Assembly (NCBI GenBank): GCA_964568585.1
Contig: CAZMQI010000029.1
Location: forward strand, 1-25,130
From: RGZA01 sp964568585
GTDB taxonomy: Bacteria; Pseudomonadota; Alphaproteobacteria; UBA9219; RGZA01
Direction: 5' to 3'
DNA: 25,130 bases
Shown: piece after piece, positions 23,236-25,130 of the stretch
Layout: every line of letters begins with the position of its first letter
Position numbering within the stretch: position 1 is the stretch's first letter
The notes under the pieces: generated by a model
The model's database searches: none
Told to the model about the DNA's origin: nothing
The model's input: only the letters and a program-made list of their open reading frames with translations
Made by a program: the position numbers and the translations under genes

Positions 23236-24245
23236 TGGCTGTTTCTCCTTATCTTGCAAAGATAACCAAGCGTGGCCGCGATTTTCTAGGCTCTGAACTC
23301 GCCATTATGGGCGGAGCGATGACATGGGTTTCGGAACGTAAGCTCGTCTCATCATTATCAAATGCTGGTGCATTTGGTGTCATTGCATGCGGGTCGATGA
23401 ACACCGATTTATTACGTGCGGAAATTAAAGCAACCCGCGCGCTGACAACCAAACCATTTGGCGTCAACCTCATCACTATGCATCCGCAGCTTGATGCATT
23501 GATTGATGTATGCATCGAAGAAAAAGTTTCGCATATCGTATTGGCGGGCGGGTTACCACCTGCAGCGGCAATCACCCGTGCGAAAAATGGTGGTGCCAAA
23601 GTTCTGGCATTCGCGCCAGCTTTGGTAATTGCCAAAAAACTTATTCGCAGCGGCGCAGATGCCATCGTGATTGAAGGCATGGAAGCGGGCGGCCATATCG
23701 GCCCCGTGAGTACCTTCGTATTAGCACAGGAAATCCTGCCGCATATTACCGAAGTGCCCGTATTTGTGGCTGGCGGTATTGGGCGCGGTGAAGGCATGTT
23801 GGCCTTTTTGGAAATGGGCGCAGCAGGCGTTCAACTGGGCACACGTTTTGTTTGTGCTAGCGAATGCATTGCTCATGCGAATTTCAAAAAAGCTTTTATG
23901 CGCGGTGCAGCACGCGATGCCCAACCAAGCTTGGCGCTGGATGCAAGATTCCCTGTTATCCCTGTGCGGGCGCTTGCCAATGATGGCACCCGTGCATTCA
24001 TGGAAAAGCAACGTGATGTCATTGCCCGTTTTGATAAGGGCGAATTGGACCAAAAAGCGGCCCAGCTCGAAATCGAACATTTCTGGGCAGGCGCCTTACG
24101 CCGCGCGGTTGTGGAAGGCGATGTCGATACAGGCTCCGTGATGGCGGGGCAAAGCGTTGGCATGGTTGAAAAAGAACAGAGCGTCGCCGAGATTCTGGCT
24201 GAATTAATGGCCGAAGCAGAGACTGCCTTAAAGCGTAGATCTTAA
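23235..24245 (+). CDS. Nitronate monooxygenase / FabK-like FMN-dependent TIM-barrel enzyme
   Basis: The 336-residue protein belongs to the 2-nitropropane dioxygenase-like family, FMN enzymes that oxidise alkyl nitronates or, as FabK, reduce enoyl-ACP. The N-terminus has ELAIMGGAMTWVSERKLVSS and NAGAFGVIACGSM. The family core shows FGVNLITMHP, HIVLAGGLPP, GADAIVIEGMEAGGHIGP (the conserved His in AGGH), VFVAGGIGRGEG, and GAAGVQLGTRFVCASE, which bind the FMN phosphate. The C-terminal tail has the WAGALRRAVVEGD and SVMAGQSVGMV segments seen in this group. The start overlaps the lysC stop by one base (TAATG), so it is translated with lysC; the reason is not obvious. Which reaction it performs cannot be decided from sequence. 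Confidence 0.87.
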   Translation: MAVSPYLAKITKRGRDFLGSELAIMGGAMTWVSERKLVSSLSNAGAFGVIACGSMNTDLLRAEIKATRALTTKPFGVNLITMHPQLDALIDVCIEEKVSHIVLAGGLPPAAAITRAKNGGAKVLAFAPALVIAKKLIRSGADAIVIEGMEAGGHIGPVSTFVLAQEILPHITEVPVFVAGGIGRGEGMLAFLEMGAAGVQLGTRFVCASECIAHANFKKAFMRGAARDAQPSLALDARFPVIPVRALANDGTRAFMEKQRDVIARFDKGELDQKAAQLEIEHFWAGALRRAVVEGDVDTGSVMAGQSVGMVEKEQSVAEILAELMAEAETALKRRS

Positions 24246-24416
24246 TCCCGCTGGCACTTGCCATTATTCAGCCCCCTTTTTTAGGTGATGATAAAAACCA
24301 ACAGCCGTTATAAATAACACAGCCGAAATGATGGACAGGTGGCCTTTTCCTTTGCTAAAACAACGGGATGTGGTGATAATTTAGGCAGACCACGTTGATT
24401 CAGGTATTCCGACTAT

Positions 24417-25130
24417 ATGGCGCGTTCCAACAACCAGCTTTCAGTAAATCAGTTATCGTTTGATATGACATCTAGCACATCCACAACAGGCGGCCAGAAC
24501 GACGAAGGAAAAGTTGAAACCTTCGCTGAGGCATCTGCGGCAAGCGATGCATTGGCACAAGCAAGTGAAGCGCTGGATAGTCTGCGTGGTCTTGCCGCCA
24601 AGGTCGAAGTGGATGGATTAGTGGTGGATGCATCGCAAATCCAAAAAGCGGGCGATCAGCACATCAATCAGGTAACGGAAGTGCAGTCTGATGTTCCGGC
24701 GTCCATGGAGCTTGAAAGCTCTGGCCAGTCACCTGAACTGCTCTCCGAAATTCTACAACACAAAACCGAAGAAATTAAACAGGCGGCAACTGTTCCATCC
24801 ATACCGACCAAACAAAAAGTCGGGGAGATTTTACGTGCAGCCAGAGAAGCCGCGAATTACGCGATAGAAGATATCGCCGCTGAAGTGAAAATCAAACCGC
24901 AGCATTTATTGGCGATTGAAGAAAGTCGTTTCAACGATTTGCCAGCGCGCACTTACGCGGTGGGTTTTGTGCGTGCGTATGCTAACACATTAAATCTGGA
25001 TGTGGATGCATTGGTTGCGGATTGCAGGCGTGAAGTAGCGCATTATATGCCACAAAAACAGCATCATATGATTATGCCGGAGGCTGCATCGGAGCAACCA
25101 TTGCCAAGCTCTTCCTTGGTGGTGTTCACC
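24417..25130 (+). CDS. RodZ-like helix-turn-helix protein, 3' end outside window
   Basis: The frame is open from ATG 24417 to the window end (238 residues seen). Residues 135-200 are an HTH_25-type domain: VGEILRAAREAANYAIEDIA, KPQHLLAIEESRFNDLPAR, and TYAVGFVRAYANTLNLD. This is the cytosolic domain of RodZ, which binds MreB and sets cell shape, and of related membrane-anchored regulators. The membrane helix and periplasmic domain would lie beyond the edge. The odd point is that the domain normally begins near residue 10-20, whereas here about 130 acidic, Ala/Ser/Gln-rich, probably disordered residues precede it. The ribosome binding site is poor, so a later start is possible (Met97, for example). 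The 171-base gap before it shows a short CCCCCTTTTTT run (24272-24282) and no clear hairpin. Confidence 0.82.
   Translation, partial: MARSNNQLSVNQLSFDMTSSTSTTGGQNDEGKVETFAEASAASDALAQASEALDSLRGLAAKVEVDGLVVDASQIQKAGDQHINQVTEVQSDVPASMELESSGQSPELLSEILQHKTEEIKQAATVPSIPTKQKVGEILRAAREAANYAIEDIAAEVKIKPQHLLAIEESRFNDLPARTYAVGFVRAYANTLNLDVDALVADCRREVAHYMPQKQHHMIMPEAASEQPLPSSSLVVFT

Noticed and set aside
24301..24330. Direct repeat ACAGCCG in the spacer before the RodZ-like gene
   Set aside because: Two copies of seven bases about 20 bases apart, without regular spacing or further copies; may be chance.
1..25130. tRNA, rRNA, CRISPR or insertion sequence
   Set aside because: Looked for by eye on both strands; no cloverleaf with a CCA-type end, no regularly spaced repeats, no transposase motif and no terminal repeats were found.

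Overview
The window reads as a chromosomal segment of a Gram-negative alphaproteobacterium. It carries lipid A/Kdo genes (lpxK, waaA), ubiquinone synthesis (ubiG), a single long RelA/SpoT-type protein, and a metallophosphoesterase plus glycosyltransferase pair of the PlcP/Agt type. Most genes are of medium GC; two stretches are clearly AT-rich (2950-3498 and 20040-20290). I see no rRNA, tRNA, CRISPR, insertion sequence or phage gene. Genus cannot be told from the sequence.

Layout. 1-1207 is the C-terminal part of an Rsh (ppGpp) protein cut by the window edge, followed by an orphan gene, asd, an AT-rich membrane-protein gene, hslU without hslV, and a large exported protein of unknown function, all on +. 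6637-7905 is purD on -, divergent from xseA on +. From 9387 to 18984 everything is on -. Read in the direction of transcription this is a hybrid histidine kinase and a REC-EAL response regulator (overlapping by 4 bases), then pmbA, a PlcP/LpxH-like phosphoesterase, a fused glycosyltransferase-WaaA protein, and lpxK. 19230-20039 is a pirin; 20354-21108 is a pair of overlapping orphan genes behind an AT-rich leader; ubiG lies convergent to them across a two-way terminator. lysC and a nitronate-monooxygenase-like gene overlap by one base, and the window ends inside a RodZ-like helix-turn-helix gene.

How the genes fit together. asd and lysC are the first steps of the aspartate family pathway, 19 kb apart. 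The 9387-13536 block is an envelope-lipid operon: Kdo transfer and lipid A 4'-phosphorylation are joined to a module that in other alphaproteobacteria turns phospholipid into glycolipid under phosphate shortage. The kinase/EAL pair probably lowers cyclic-di-GMP in response to a membrane-sensed signal.

The most unusual item is the single 801-residue reading frame that joins an Agt-like GT4 glycosyltransferase to WaaA, placed between a PlcP-like gene and lpxK. Also worth attention are the unknown acidic/basic gene pair at 20354-21108, the AT-rich membrane gene wedged in front of an hslU that has lost its usual neighbour, a likely internal start for a second aspartokinase subunit, and several hairpins placed at start sites.
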